From positions 30,198,153 to 30,262,152 of the forward strand of contig NC_035162.2 of the NCBI RefSeq assembly GCF_001659605.2: a DNA stretch of 64,000 bases. Direction: 5' to 3'. The position numbers were made by a program, and so were the translations under genes. The stretch comes from Manihot esculenta. Taxonomy: Eukaryota; Streptophyta; Magnoliopsida; Malpighiales; Euphorbiaceae. Below the pieces are notes generated by a model. The model was given only the letters and a program-made list of their open reading frames with translations, did not search any database and was not told where the DNA came from. This document shows positions 1 to 10,996 of this stretch, one piece after another; the first letter of the stretch is position 1, and every line of letters begins with the position of its first letter.

Positions 1-86
1 GCAGTGTGTCCCTACTTTCAGATCTGGTCATGAAAGAAAAATAAACAAACAAGTGAAATCAATTCCCCGGCAACGGCGCCAATTTT
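1..86 (-). mobile_element. Athila-type retrotransposon, 5' internal edge with primer-binding site
   Basis: This is the internal sequence next to an LTR, read on the minus strand. Positions 64-81 equal the 3' end of plant tRNA-Asp (TCCCCGGCAACGGCGCCA). On the minus strand this gives the TGGCGCCGTTGCCGGGGA primer site usual for Athila-clade Ty3/gypsy elements. It sits 5 bases from the LTR end, as expected. The rest of the element lies left of the window, so its completeness cannot be judged. Confidence 0.8.
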
Positions 87-1827
87 TGACAGTGCGGTTG
101 TCGAAGCCGGTCAAAAATAACCTTCTTTGTTACCTACAATTTACAACTGCAGATAGTGGTGAAGGATCGAATCCACAGATAATTGATTACCTATTTATTT
201 TTCTCAATCAAGACCAATAGAGCTAATTGAAAACACAAAAGAAAACAAGTAATCGCAAATAGAACAAAAGTAAAGTGCAAGAAAAGTAAAAAGGGGGGTT
301 TTGAGATGATTTGACTAACAACTATTGAAAGCAAATAAAACAGCAAGTAATTAAAATAAAAGAGGAAATCAATATGAGAAAGGTCTAGTTGAAGATATGG
401 ATCCACCTTGGTTGTTTGGATTGATCATTGAAACATGGTTATCTTGATTGACTCAATAGGTTGGTTATGGGGGTGGAAGACGCTTCTCACCACCATGTCT
501 TTCCTTATGAACAAACTGATTAGGGAGCGTCCTCTAACCAATTACTAATCAACAAATTGTCAAGGAACGTCCTTGGGCCATAGGCATCAAAACAATTGCC
601 AATTGCATGAAGAACAAGAAAGATCCAAACCCTAGCTACTCAAACGCATGAGATGTTGCTAGATCATACAATTTCTTGGTTTTTTACTCCAAGTGTTCTA
701 ATGGTCAGAATATTTACAGCAATTACGGACTAACAAATATCCTAATCAACAATCAATTAACTTTGCAATCAAGAATCAAGTGGCCAATTTGATCAAATCA
801 ACAAAGCAATCTTAGAATTAAGCACAATTGCATGAATATTGAATAAACCAAAATCAAACACTTTATGTTCAGATCTCACAACCCTTTAAACAACCTTAGT
901 TTCAACCAAACTTCAACTAGAAAGAGGGTTTCAGCCACTCATGGCTCAACCAAAACAGAAAATAAAAGAAAAGAAGAAAGAAGATGAAGAACTAAGGTGA
1001 AGAGAGAGCCTTGGAGAGGCTTGCCGATTCTTGGAGAAGTGGTGGAACCAAATATGCCTCTTCTTGTCTTCTTGAAGCCTTTAAATAGATCTTGAGAGGC
1101 TCCTTAGGGTTTGGTAGCAGTCCATGAGTCTTTTAGAGGCTGTCCAAAGTGCCCTTGGTCCCATATGTGCCTTCTTTATGCATGGGTGAAGGCAAAAACG
1201 AGATGCATGTGTTGGGAGGCAAGTGGGGGCTCTTTGGTCTTTTTAATTGCTGCCCAAGGTCTTCAAGATGTTGCCTTAAGAGTTAAGAGGCTGCCCATGT
1301 ACTAATAACGAAGGTGGAGACTCCTTTGAATTTTGAATGTGCATGATACTAAGTGGGAAACATGTGATCTTTGGATTTTCTTTCCTTAATAAGGGGGATC
1401 TTGAAATGCAATAATTGAATGTGAATCTTAAAGATTTGGATCTCAAGATACTTCCCTTATTTGGCTCCTCAAATATGGCAACTTGGGATATGGCTTCTTG
1501 AATAAGGAAAGAGTGCAATAGAGTGCATTTTCGGCTACCTAAGTTGAGTTTCGGAGGCTGGACTTTCGGCTATGTTCTGAAGGTTCGGCAGCCGAAGGTA
1601 GAGATTCGGCGGCCGAAAGTAGTGGACTTTCGTCTCTGGTCGAAAGTGCTGCAGAAGGTCTTCATTGCATTTTTGGCACTTTTTGGTATTTTTAAGAGCA
1701 TTTTCTCCAATTTGTCTCTTTACACCTAATATTTGCAAAACATGATTAAAACCATAAAATTAGGTAGAATAGGTGCAAATAAACATCAATAAGATCATGA
1801 AAATATGGACTAAAATATGCTCTATCA
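87..1827 (-). repeat. Athila-type LTR (5' LTR of an element leaving the window to the left)
   Basis: On the minus strand the LTR starts TGATAGAGC (1827) and ends in GTCA (87), next to the tRNA-Asp primer site. It is homologous to the LTRs at 10062-21653 (about 1749 bp net) and 22457-24181. Oddly, 1529-1650 contains a run of TTCGGC and GCCGAA half-sites like those that define the unrelated Tekay LTRs of this window. The LTR abuts a Tekay pol scrap at 1828, so the element probably inserted into Tekay A. The matching target duplication would lie outside the window. Confidence 0.8.
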
Positions 1828-1936
1828 GATTACCATATTAACCAGGAAGAACCAGAAGTTTGTGTGGAATGACCAGTGCGAAGAAAGTTTTGAAGAGCTT
1901 AAGAAGAGGTTAACGTCATCACCGGTGTTAGCTCTT
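1828..1936 (+). pseudogene. Tekay-type pol scrap (RT/RNase H junction)
   Basis: About 105 bp encode the stretch TRKNQKF...[12 protein letters not shown]...PVLAL. It matches the RT-RNase H connection of the Tekay elements at 16470-16570 and 40210-40315. The frame then runs directly into LTR sequence at the shared bases CTTGG (1933-1937), so pol was fused to the LTR by a deletion. The left edge is the Athila LTR above. Confidence 0.8.
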
Positions 1937-4084
1937 GGAGGAAGACCCAGGTTCGGCTGCCGAACCTCAAGTTCGGCCGCCGAACATGCATGCACTTCGG
2001 GAGTGCTTTAGGCCCCCGAAAGTATAAGTGAGGGAAGTCCAGGTTCGGCCGCCGAACCTTATGTTTGGCCGCCGAACATGGCATGCATGCGGAGGCACGT
2101 TCGGCTCCCGAATGTGGCCTGGCCAGCCACCTATAAAGGGGTCCCTTAGCTGAATACGGGCGAGCTTTTCTCCCCATTTTTGGCCAAGGTGAGCTCTCCT
2201 CCGTCCCTCACCGATCTTGAGTTTCTTCCTTCAAATCTTTCACGATTTTCACTAGTTTTCACTTTCTTTTGAAGATTTCCAAGTATAAAGCAAGTTTTGG
2301 AGCTTTGAGGTTCAAGAAACTCAATCTCTCCCATCTCCGAGCTAGGGTCGTTTTCCTCTCGATCTTCAAGAGGTAAGGGCCGATCTTAAGCTCACTATAT
2401 GTTTTAAACAAGTTTTAAGTTGATCTATGGGGTAGAAATGCATGTTTAGGTTATTGTTAGGTTTATGGGTTTATGTATGTTTATGAACAATGTGAGATGT
2501 TTGATGTGTTGTAGTTGGGGTTTTTGATGGTTTGAAGCCCCTAGGAGCTTGTATGCCTGTTTGGTATGTTTGGGAGTGTTGTAGAATAGGTTTATGCATG
2601 TTTGAAAGGTTTGGGAGGCGTTTGTGCATGTTGGAGCTGAGTTTCTGCCACTTTGGAGAAACTCAGGTTCGGCCGCCGAACCCGCTTGTGGAGGCAACCT
2701 TCGGCTGCCGAAGCTTGCCCCCGAAAGAGGACTTTCGTCTCTGGAGGGCAGTTTCGGCCGCCGAAAGTACCGCCGAACATGCATGAGTTTCGTCTCTGTC
2801 TGGGAGTTTCGGCCGCCGAAGGTGCCGCCGAACCTGCCTGACTTTCGGCTCTGGAGGGACTTTCGGCCGCCGAACCTGTCGCCGAAAGTGCCCTATCCAG
2901 CCTTCCTTTGCATGTTTTCCATTGATGTTTTGAGGTGTCTAAGGGGGTTTTTGGGGAGTATTTTAGAGTCATGTTCTAGTATGTTTGGTCCCTCATTTGA
3001 GTCCACCTGTGTAGGTTCGGACCCGAGGAATCGAGGACCTCAGCAGTGAGATAACTGCTTCATAGTTAGTAGAGCTTCAGCCAGAGGTGAGTGGAACTAA
3101 ACTTAATGTTTTAAATTGAGAAATTAAATGAAAGTTTAGCATGATTCACGCATCATGAATGCCATGAGATGTATATTAGGTTGTTTACATTAGAATTCAC
3201 GAATATGTTGCATTGCATAATATGTTGTTGATGTGGATGAATGTTGAATGATCCATTAGCCCTCATATGTTATGACATGATGATACGATATGGAAGTCCA
3301 GGTGTGGCCTGCACTATGCCCCTGGCACTATGTAAGAGAAAGACCGGGTGTGGCCTGCACTACGCCCCCGGCACAATTGGTTATGTATGTTATGTTATGT
3401 ATAAGAGAAAGACCAGGTGTGGCCTGCACTACGCCCCTGGCATGATTGGAATATGTAGAGGGCTAGATGGTGACAAGTTCATCCTTGATATGATTAGTTG
3501 TGATGTGATGCATTCCATGAAAGCATGAACCTTTAATATAAATGTTTTATTATTCTGCTCACTGGGCTCTAGTAGCTCACCCCTTTCCCCTTATCCCCCA
3601 TGTTTGTAGGTACAGGGTAGACCAGACGGTCCGCAGGAGTAAAGTCTATGTTATGTAATAGATAGAAGTTGTGGACATGATGAAATTGTAATGTAATGTC
3701 TTATGTAGTCATGATATGTAATAATGATATTGAGGATTAGAGGTTGTGCTTGACCCTATGTGTATGGTTATCCCTTTTGATACATGATCTATAGAATGTT
3801 TTTATGATGTTTATGTTCAACCAAGCTTAATGTATGCATGTTATGTTACCCCATTGGAGCATTTGATGAGAGCTCCAGTGTGTGGTTTATGTTATGTTAT
3901 GAGTATATATACAGGTTGAGCTTGGTTTATGGAAAGAAAAAGTTTACAGGTTTTTGAGTATGTATGATCATGTATGGGATTTGACAGGTTCACAGGTTAT
4001 ATGTCAGGCTTGCTACGGGTCCCGGCGGCCTTAAGCCGATCTGGACCCTAGCGCCGGTAGCGGTCCGGTTTCCGGGTCGTTATA
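1937..4084 (+). repeat. Tekay-family LTR of element A, 5' end missing
   Basis: The sequence aligns with the element B LTR from about 170 bp inside its start to its end. It lacks the TGTAATACCC terminus. It ends GTCGTTATA, where the other copies have GTCGTTACA, and is followed by the tRNA-iMet primer site. Visible contents are clusters of TTCGGCCGCCGAA (1951-2110 and 2667-2890), a TATA box at 2132-2138, three CCAGG/CCTGG hairpin units (3298-3440), splice-like donors at 2373 and 3087, and acceptor-like sites ending at 3014 and 3609. About 2% divergence by eye from the fragment at 6925-7479 suggests an older insertion than B or E. Confidence 0.85.
2132..2138 (+). promoter_or_regulatory. LTR TATA box (element A)
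   Basis: TATAAAG lies just after the conserved GGCCAGCCACC stretch. The same context precedes the TATA boxes of element B (11374-11380 and 18971-18977). It probably marks the RNA polymerase II start and the U3/R boundary. No transcript data are visible. Confidence 0.55.
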
Positions 4085-4087
4085 GAG

Positions 4088-4100
4088 TGGTATCAGAGCC
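4088..4100 (+). other. Primer-binding site, initiator tRNA-Met (element A)
   Basis: TGGTATCAGAGCC begins 3 bases after the LTR end. This is complementary to the 3' end of initiator tRNA-Met and is the usual minus-strand primer site of plant chromoviruses. Confidence 0.9.
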
Positions 4101-4355
4101 CTAGGTTCATATGGTCGGACCTAGAGTATTGGGCTCATAGATGTTATAGAAGGTCAAGCACAATAGGAAAGATCATGTCCACTAGGATAGGATGTGGAGT
4201 CCTGTCTTGTATGATGATGTGAAATGCCATGATTATATGCATGTGCATTAATGTTATGATTGCTATGTGATGAACGTGATGCGGGTTCATGTGTTGACAC
4301 ATGGACCATTTGATGCTAATGTTTATGTGATTTGTGCTGTTTTTCAGAAAACAGG

Positions 4356-6926
4356 ATGAGAGGAACTCGTCGATCTGCACGATTGACTGGAGTGCCACCT
4401 GAGGATGAGGGCATGAGCGCCCGTCCTCCTGCATTGCCTAGGGCAATGTCTAGTAGGTCTAGCAGAGAAAGAGCAGTAAGAGACCCTAGAAGGTCTCTGG
4501 ATCTGGGTAGAAGCAGATCAGTGAGGGGAACAGTTCAGGGAGAAATGTCAGAGGACATGAGGGATGAAATGGATGTAGAGCAGAGGAGAGATGGCAGTCT
4601 GGGAGTTAGCATGTCAGAAGAGGGAATGGGAGAGTCCCAAGGAGGCACTCAGGCCTTGGGATTTGTTCAGCCACCCCACTACCCACACTTCTCACAAAAT
4701 CTCGGGTATTCGATGGGAGGTACATCGGATTACCCTAGCTTTACCCCATATCCCACACACATGCCATACCCACCTTACTACCCACCATACTCACAGTACC
4801 CAATGTATCCACCCCCACCCTACTATCCAAATCCAGCAAACCCTACCTCAGAAAATGTTGCACCTCCTCCACCACCAGCAGCCCCCACTGTCCCTATGAC
4901 CCAAGACCCCAAGCCTAGCTCATCTGGAGGGAGCAAGGTCAAGATGACCGACTATATGAAGCTGGGTGCTCCCCAGTTTGAAACCGGTGATGACCCGTTT
5001 GTGTACCTTGAGAGGGTCAAGACAATTACAGATGAGATAGGAGCTGATGACAGCAGAGCCATTCAGATGGCTGGGTTCACACTCAAATGCAAAAAGGCCC
5101 GTGAGTGGTTTAAGAACTATATGAGCCCGAGGGTGGAAAGCCTATCATGGGAGGAGTTTGCAAATGAATTTGCAGGATGGGCTTTTCCTGACAGTTCAAG
5201 AGAATTAAAGATGATTGAGTTTGAACAGTTAAGGCAGACGGAGGAAATGAGTGTAGAGGAGTACACCGACAAGTTCTTGGAGCTGTTGTCGTTTGCAGGG
5301 CAAACTCTTGACACCGATCAGAAGAAGTCAAGGAGGTATATCATGAAACTTCACTCCAGGTATTCCTCCTTGATTCAGTCCACAGATAGGGAGAGCTTCC
5401 ATGCCATAGTGGATATGGCTAGGAGGATGGAGGCTAGTGCTATCATCGAGGGGAAAGTCAAGCAGTCAGTGGCACAGCCTTCTGGTTCTAAGACCCCAGG
5501 CTCTTCTTCTCTGAGTGCAGCAGCTTCAGGTAGTAAAAAGTGGGACAGAGACTCTAGGAAGTCTAAGAAGAACAAGTTCTGGAACAAGGTTAAGTCCAGT
5601 CTGGGATTTGGAGGTGGCTCAAGCTCTGGTGCGGATAATGCAGTTTGTGCAAGGTGTGGTAAGCCACACAAGGGAGTATGTCGGTTTGGGACGACAGCCT
5701 ATTACAGATGTGGTCAGGAGGGGCATATGTCTCGAGAATGTCCAAGAGCAGTCCCAATGGCACAGTCCCAGCAAACAGCTTCTGGTAGTGTAGCGCAGCC
5801 AGCAGCTCCAGCCACGACTCAGGCCAGTGGCAGAGGCAGAGGGAGAGGGGCAGCCTCTTCTTCAGCGGGTTTCAGAGGTGAAGGTCCATCAGCTCCAGCA
5901 CGGATCTTCACAATGACACAGCAGGAGGCAGATGCATCTAACACCATGGTGGCAAGTAACTTAGTCATTGGTTGTTCAGATGTGTATGCCTTGATGGACC
6001 CTGGTGCATCTCATTCTTTTATTGCACCGAGCGCCGTTGAGAGGTTGGGGTTGATGATCTCTGGGTTAGAGTGTCCTCTCTGGGTCAGTGGACCCAAGTG
6101 TGATCCATCAATGGCAGAGTCAGTTTGCCAGTGTAGTCCAGTCTTCGTTGAGGGAAGATGCCTTTCCGCTGACCTTGTGGTTCTAGGTTTGACAGATTTT
6201 GGCATCATTCTAGGGATGGACTGGTTATCTACCCATGGTGCTACCTTGGACTGCAGGGACAAGGTAGTCAGGTTCAGAGGTCAGGATGGGTCAGAGGTTG
6301 TCTTCAGAGGAGACAGGAGGGGTACACCTAGAGGTCTGATATCAGCTCTTCAGGCTCGTAGGTTGCTTAGAAGGGGATGTCAGGGGTATTTGGCTCATGT
6401 GAGAGAGCTTAGCAGTCAGATTAGAGAGCCCGCCTCAGTGCCGGTGGTCAGAGAGTTTTTGGATGTGTTCCCAGACGAGCTGTCAGGTTTACCACCTGCT
6501 AGGGAGATAGAGTTCGAGATAGAACTGATGCCTGGAACCCGACCGATCTCTATCCCTCCCTACAGGATGGCACCAACAGAATTGAAAGAGTTGAAAGAGC
6601 AGTTGCAGGAGCTGGTAGACAAGGGCTTCATCCGACCGAGTACCTCACCTTGGGGTGCTCCAGTTTTGTTTGTGAGAAAGAAGGATGGATCCCTCAGACT
6701 TTGTATCGACTACAGACAGTTGAACAAAGTCACTACCAAGAATAGGTACCCTTTGCCAAGGATCGATGATCTATTCGACCAGCTAGCAGGAGCGGGTTGT
6801 TTCTCCAAAATAGATCTGAGGTCTGGGTATCATCAGCTGAGGATCAGAGAGGAAGATGTGCCAAAGACGGCTTTCAGGACCAGATGTGGGCATTTTGAGT
6901 TCCTTGTGATGCCGTTCGGGTTAACC
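4356..6926 (+). pseudogene. Tekay/Del gag-pro-partial RT of element A, 3'-truncated
   Basis: The frame opens at the ATG followed by [11 protein letters not shown], which matches the gag starts of B and E. The longer in-frame start at 4332 lies in the leader. Order: a proline/tyrosine-rich N-terminus, the gag core, a zinc-binding stretch ([12 protein letters not shown], then a CCHC knuckle with [13 protein letters not shown]), an aspartic protease with DPGASHSF (about 5998), then RT through [18 protein letters not shown] to MPFGLT. Just before the rest of RT, including the IDD catalytic motif, RNase H and integrase, the frame jumps into LTR sequence at 6922-6928 with a 3-base overlap (AAC). 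It ends at 7004 in LTR-derived codons. It could make gag and protease but cannot reverse transcribe. Confidence 0.88.
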
Positions 6927-7479
6927 TTTAATATAAATGTTTTATTATTCTACTCACTAGGCTCTAGTAGCTCACCCCTTTCCCCTTATCCCCTAGGTTT
7001 GTAGGTACAGGGTAGACCAGGCGGTCCGCAGGAGTAAAGTCTATGTTATGTAATAGATAGAAGTTGTGGACATGATGAAATTGTAATGTAATGTCTTATG
7101 TAGTCATGATATGTAATAATGATATTGAGGATTAGAGGTTGTGCTTGACCCTATGTGTATAGTTATCCCTTTTGATACATGATCTATAGAATGTTTTTAT
7201 GATGTTTATGTTCAACCAAGCTTAATGTATGCATGTTATGTTACCCCATTGGAGCATTTGATGAGAGCTCCAGTGTGTGGTTTATGTTATGTTATGAGTA
7301 TATATACAGGTTGAGCTTGGTTTATGGAAAAAAAAAGTTTTCAGGTTTTTGAGTATGTATGATCATGTATGGGATTTGACAGGTTCACAGGTTATATGTC
7401 AGGCTTGCTACAGGTCCCAGCGGCCTTAAGCCGATCTGGACCCTAGCGCCGGTAGCGGTCCGATTTCCGGGTCGTTACA
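6925..7479 (+). repeat. Tekay-family 3' LTR remnant (element A)
   Basis: These 555 bp repeat 3529-4084 with roughly a dozen substitutions. They end GTCGTTACA at 7479. Only the last quarter of the LTR remains because the deletion removed most of pol and the LTR start together. The following sequence is an Athila LTR, so element A had inserted into that LTR. Confidence 0.85.
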
Positions 7480-8096
7480 CCCTATTGATCTAAACCACAA
7501 AGCAACAATAGAATTAAGCATGAAATTACATAAATATTGAAAAACAAAAGATAAACAATGTATGTTCAGATCTCCCAATCCATAAAACAACTAAAGTTTC
7601 ACCTAATCTTCAACTAGAAAAAGAGGTTTCAGCCACTTATGACTGAAACAAAATACAAAATAAAAGAAAGAGAAGAGGAAGAAGAAGGAACCAGAGGCTT
7701 GGAGAAGGAGTGCGGCTTGCAATCCGAGTGAGGGAGAGAAGAGTGGGACGGCTCCTTATGTGGTCTTTTTATAGTTGAAGGTGTTTCCCTATGTCTCCTT
7801 GATGAGGTGGAGCCTTCCTTTGAATTTTTAATTTTGAATGCTGATTTTTAATTTTGAATTTTGAATGTTCTCTTTTGAATTTTGAATTTTGAATTCTTGG
7901 GAGGCAAGTGCATCTTCTTGAGATTTGACTTCCTGAATAGGCAGAATTGGATGCTAAGGTGTCTTCACATTTTTAATAAGGGAAAGACTTCTTAAAGATT
8001 TGAAATTTGAATTTCAAATTACTCTGCTGATTGTACTTTCTTTATTTATCTTTACTTCAGCTGCAACTTGGCTTGGGCCAACCATGCTTGTCCTCA
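7480..8096 (-). repeat. Athila element D, 3' LTR remnant
   Basis: It aligns with 27228-27782 of the D 5' LTR. The U5-side portion is missing because of Tekay A. The U3 start is lost too: at TGCTTGT (about 8089-8095) the LTR passes straight into internal sequence, skipping the polypurine tract and about 170 bp of LTR. Both partners contain ACAAGCA on the minus strand, so the deletion looks microhomology-mediated. Confidence 0.75.
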
Positions 8097-9119
8097 AGCA
8101 AATAAACTTAGTCAAACAAGCTCTCTTTGCTACTTGATCCTTTATTTCCACTTAAGCTCTTACTCTAAACCCCTACTTTGAAGCATTGCAGTGAAGAGTG
8201 TATGCACCAAGGTTACTCTCCTTCTTTCCTTGTCTCCCTTTACCTACCATGGCTAGTATTTGTTTTCCTCAAGAGAGAGATTATACATGCACGTATTCTT
8301 GTTCAGTTTAGACTTTTCCTAACTCTCGGAGTGATTTGCCTTTACTTGAAGCACTTTATTCAGCTTTTTGCACTTTATTCTTGCTTGAAAAAGTCACCAA
8401 CCTTTTGATGTGAAGGTACATATTTGTGATACCCACCCCTAGTTACTCAGTTGGTCACCTGTCCAAGTGGCTACTAGCTCTGTTCATAGTCTTTGACCAT
8501 TGGAATAGTTTTTAATTTGTGCTTTTGAAGTCTTTGCCTGTGCTGAATTTCTTTCTCTCAATGAATTGGGCAAATCAACACCAATTGCTAAAATAAGTCA
8601 TGTTTTATTATCCACACATCTTTATTATTCTCTCTAATGTGTAATGTCATATATTTTTCATCATAGCAAGCTCAAAGCTTCAATTCAAAAGGAAATTCTC
8701 AAAATTGAATACAACTCACTGCAATTGATTCAATTTAGATTTAAAGAGTCATCACATCAATGGGGTCATGGAAAGAAAGCTCATTCAACATAGCTTATGC
8801 GTTTGAGTAAAGCATACCAAAACAGGAAAAAAAAAAAACTGTGGCTACATGTGTGCATTAAAGGCAAAAATAACCAAAAATGAAAAAAAAATCACCTAAT
8901 GTATGCTAACTAAAAATTAAAGCTAAAATGGACTTAAAAATTCAGAGATATGCACTCCCACACCTAATTCATGCATTGTCCTCAATGTATTGGAAATATT
9001 AAAGTTCAAAAGAAAATGAGTACTCCCATGGTGTGGTTGTTTGGTGCGAAACACTAAGCAAGCTGAGAGGCGAACAGATGTTCGTCTGGAAAGTCTTCCT
9101 TGATTGGTCATGGCTCTGA
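8097..9119 (-). mobile_element. Athila element D, 3' non-coding internal region
   Basis: It is homologous, in inverse orientation, to 51790-52810 of Athila element P, including the TTTGCTTGAGGACAAGC stretch next to the 3' LTR. No convincing coding region is seen. An ORF at 8178-8408 on the other strand has no recognisable domain. At 9055-9119 (minus) codons for PDEHLFASQLA, the sequence usual just after Athila RNase H, run directly into this 3' region, so integrase has been deleted. Confidence 0.7.
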
Positions 9120-10061
9120 ACTAGTAGGGAGTCGGCTTAGGTGATCAACCACTAGATTCTCCTTCCCTTTCTTGTCTCGTATTTCCAGATCGAATTCTTG
9201 CAAGAGCAGAATCCACCGAATGAGTCTCGATTTTGCCTCCTTTTTCTTGATCAAGTATCACAGGGCTGCATGGTCTGAGTAAATTATGACTTTAGTCCCC
9301 AGGAGGTATGGTCTGAATTTTTCCAAAGCAAACACAACAGCCAAGAGTTCCTTTTTTGTTGTTGAATAGTTGCTTTGGGCAGCGTCCAATGTTCGAGATG
9401 CATACTGAATCACGTGAGGTGAGTTCCCTACACGTTGTCCCAAGACTGCCCCCACAGCGTAGTTGCTTGCATCGCACATGATTTCAAAGGGCAAGTTCCA
9501 ATCAGGTGCCTGAATGATTGGGGCAGTCACAAGTAAATCCTTTATCAGATCAAATCTTATCTTGCAACCTACATCAAAATTAAATGTTACATCGTGTTGG
9601 AGCAATTTGCATAATGGCTGTGTGATTTTGGAGAAATCTTTTATGAATCTTCTGTAGAATCCTGCATGGCCAAGGAAAGAGCGGATCTCTCTAATGTTTG
9701 TGGGATAAGGCAAATTTTTTATAGTATCCACCTTGGCTTTGTCCACTTCAATTCCTTTGGTTGAAATAACATAGCCTAAGATTAAACCTTGATTAACCAT
9801 GAGTGGCATTTCTCATAGTTAAGTACAAGATTTGATTCAAGTCATCTTTGTAGGATCTTTTCCAGATTGGCAAGGCATTCTTTGAAGGAGTTACCATACA
9901 CTGTGAAGTCATCCATGAAGACTTCAATGATTTTCTCCACATAATCTGAAAATATGCTCATCATACAACGTTGGAAGGTAGCAGGAGCATTGCATAGTCC
10001 AAATGGCATTCTTCTAAATGCAAAGGTACCAAAAAGACAAGTGAAGGTGGTCTTCTCTTGG
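9120..10061 (-). pseudogene. Athila element D pol: C-terminal RT and RNase H
   Basis: Read on the minus strand, it continues RT from FGTFAFRRMPFGLCNAPATF (about 10030-9970) to the catalytic FMDD (about 9910). The stretch SFLGHAGFYRRFIKDFS follows, then RNase H with MCDASNYAVGAVLGQ and YSDHAAL (9258-9500). It ends near VVDHLSRLP (about 9130). Several stops and frame shifts interrupt it, such as the one at 9257. The N-terminal half of RT lies across the solo LTR insertion at 21659-22451. The integrase is absent. Confidence 0.82.
10057..10061. other. Target-site duplication CTTGG (left copy)
   Basis: CTTGG stands immediately before the LTR end at 10062. It recurs at 21654-21658 directly after the other end of the same LTR. 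This shows that 10062-21653 is a single insertion in the RT gene of Athila D. Confidence 0.85.
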
Positions 10062-10996
10062 TGACTCGCGGTTGTCGAAGCCGGTCAAAAATAACCTTTC
10101 CGGTTATCAACAATATTAATACTACAGATAGTGGTAAAGGATCGAATCCACAGAGAATTGTAAACTTACCAACCTTCCTTATCAAGACCAGTAGAACGCA
10201 CTGAGAACGAATAAACTAAAAGCAAGTAAAATAAAAGTGCATGAAAAGTAAAAAGGGGGGGGTTTGAGATATGATTTGTTAAAACTACTGAAAGCAATTA
10301 AATAAGCAGATAATTAAAATAAAGGTGAAATCAATATGAGAAGAGTCTAGTTGAAGAGATGGATCCACTTTGGTTGTTTGGATTGATCATTGAAACTTAT
10401 GTTCCTTAAGTTGATTCAATAGATTAGTTATGGAGATGGAAGACGCTTCTCACCACCACGTCTCTCCTTATGATTAAATCAATTAGGGAATGTCTTCTAA
10501 TTAATTACTAATTAACAAATTGCCAAGGAACGTCCTTGGGCCTTAGGCATCAAACAATTGTTAATTGCATCAAGAAAGAGAGAGATTCAATCCTAACTAC
10601 TCAAACGCATGAGATGTTGCTAGATCATACAATTCCTTAGTTGTTACACCAAGTGTTCTTGTGTTTGAACAATTCAAACAATTACGGACTTAAAATTATC
10701 CAAACAAACAATTAATTACCTTACAATCAAGAATCAAGTGGCCAATTTGATCAAAACAACAAAGTAATAATAGAAATCAAGTATGAACTGTATGAATAAT
10801 GAATAACCAAAAGACAAACAATGTGTGTTCAGATCTCACAATCCATAAAACAACCTTAGTTTCAACCAATCTTCAACTAGATAAAAGGTTTCAGCCTCTC
10901 ATGGCTGAAACAAAAACCAAAAATAAAAGAAAAGAAGAAAGGTAGAAGAAGAGATGTGAATCCCGTAGGTGTCCCCAAGAGGTGTGTAAAGAGCAT
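10062..10996 (-). repeat. Athila solo LTR, first part (split by Tekay B)
   Basis: It starts TGACTCGCGG on the + strand and aligns with the LTR at 87-1827. It breaks at 10996, where Tekay B begins, and resumes at 20840. Net length with the second part is about 1749 bp. No internal Athila sequence accompanies it and the target duplication is intact. It is therefore a solo LTR, left by recombination between the two LTRs of a former element. Confidence 0.85.

Noticed and set aside
64..81. tRNA-Asp gene fragment
   Set aside because: Only the last 18 bases of the tRNA match, next to an LTR; it is the complement of a primer-binding site.
2446..3049. Several overlapping ORFs rich in SAAE, RRPNL and RLWR words in Tekay LTRs (also 11822-12125, 19419-19734, 35598-35992, 42978-43372, 44813-45263)
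   Set aside because: They are translations of the TTCGGCCGCCGAA repeats in different frames on both strands. They do not keep a common frame or start between copies.
6927..7004. C-terminal tail of the long ORF of element A as a novel protein end
   Set aside because: These codons are LTR sequence reached by the deletion join, not part of RT.
8178..8408. 76-codon plus-strand ORF
   Set aside because: It lies in the non-coding 3' region of Athila D, has no domain, and is not kept in the homologous part of element P.
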